This document shows positions 63,930 through 64,000 of a stretch of DNA of 64,000 nucleotides, one piece after another (position 1 is the stretch's first letter; each line of letters opens with the position of its first letter). The notes beneath the pieces were generated by a model that did not search any database, was not told the DNA's origin, and saw only the letters and a program-made list of their open reading frames with translations. Both the position numbers and the translations under genes were made by a program. Origin of the DNA: Rhizomys pruinosus (lineage: Eukaryota > Chordata > Mammalia > Rodentia > Spalacidae); the NCBI GenBank assembly GCA_009823505.1, contig VZQC01002907.1, positions 1,781,439 through 1,845,438 on the forward strand, read 5' to 3'.

Positions 63930-64000
63930 GCAGGTACTTAGAGCTACAAATTTCCCTCTTAGGACTTCTTTTAAAGTGCCCAGTAGTTTTGTTGTGTTGT
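63930..64000 (-). mobile_element. L1 ORF2 continuation of the host element
   Basis: 'tgcaggtacttagagctaca' and 'ccctcttaggacttctttta' are reverse ORF2 words from near its N-terminal third, continuing the element interrupted at 62751. The window ends inside it. Confidence 0.72.

Overview
The window reads as intergenic or deep intronic DNA from a muroid rodent nuclear genome. The evidence is the dense mix of B1, B4 and B2/B3-type SINEs, rodent L1 3' ends, MaLR-type LTRs and long (CA)n/(TG)n arrays. The SINE variants do not look like standard mouse or rat copies: many B2/B3 copies carry a short internal duplication not typical of mouse, and rat-type ID is nearly absent. A cricetid (hamster, vole or deer-mouse type) is therefore my best guess, but the species is not determined. 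Family names are given from memory of consensus sequences, with no database search.

I found no intact protein-coding gene, tRNA or rRNA. Every open frame is short, lies in a repeat or simple sequence, or has no recognisable domain. The only coding-like signals are decayed L1 ORF2 C-terminal fragments. No prokaryote-style or novel protein system is visible.

Layout. 1-13 kb: old repeats (MIR, MLT1/MST-type LTRs, MER5A), two rodent DNA-transposon-like families, and a 33-nt U2 snRNA 5' fragment with perfect target-site duplications. 13-26 kb: SINE clusters, an L1 3' UTR type present in three related copies, two minisatellites, an assembly gap inside a compound microsatellite, and L1M remnants. 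27-29 kb: an L1 3' end with a long 3' UTR. 31.6-37.4 kb: a long, ancient HAL1/L1M-type LINE on the minus strand, heavily invaded by SINEs. 37-54 kb: more L1, B4, B2/B3 and MIR material with long TG tracts. 54.1-55.9 kb: a rare stretch with little recognisable repeat. 55.9-64 kb: a stack of minus-strand L1 elements nested in one another, carrying B1/B2 insertions and a CpG-rich IAP-like solo LTR.

The most useful second-look items are: a composite B2/B3+B1 SINE seen at two loci with the same junction and outer target-site duplications; the solo LTR; a 42/38-bp minisatellite that grew from one end of a DNA-transposon-like repeat; the U2 retro-fragment; an 18-bp-stem hairpin of miRNA-precursor size; and perfect palindromes at two retroposon ends.
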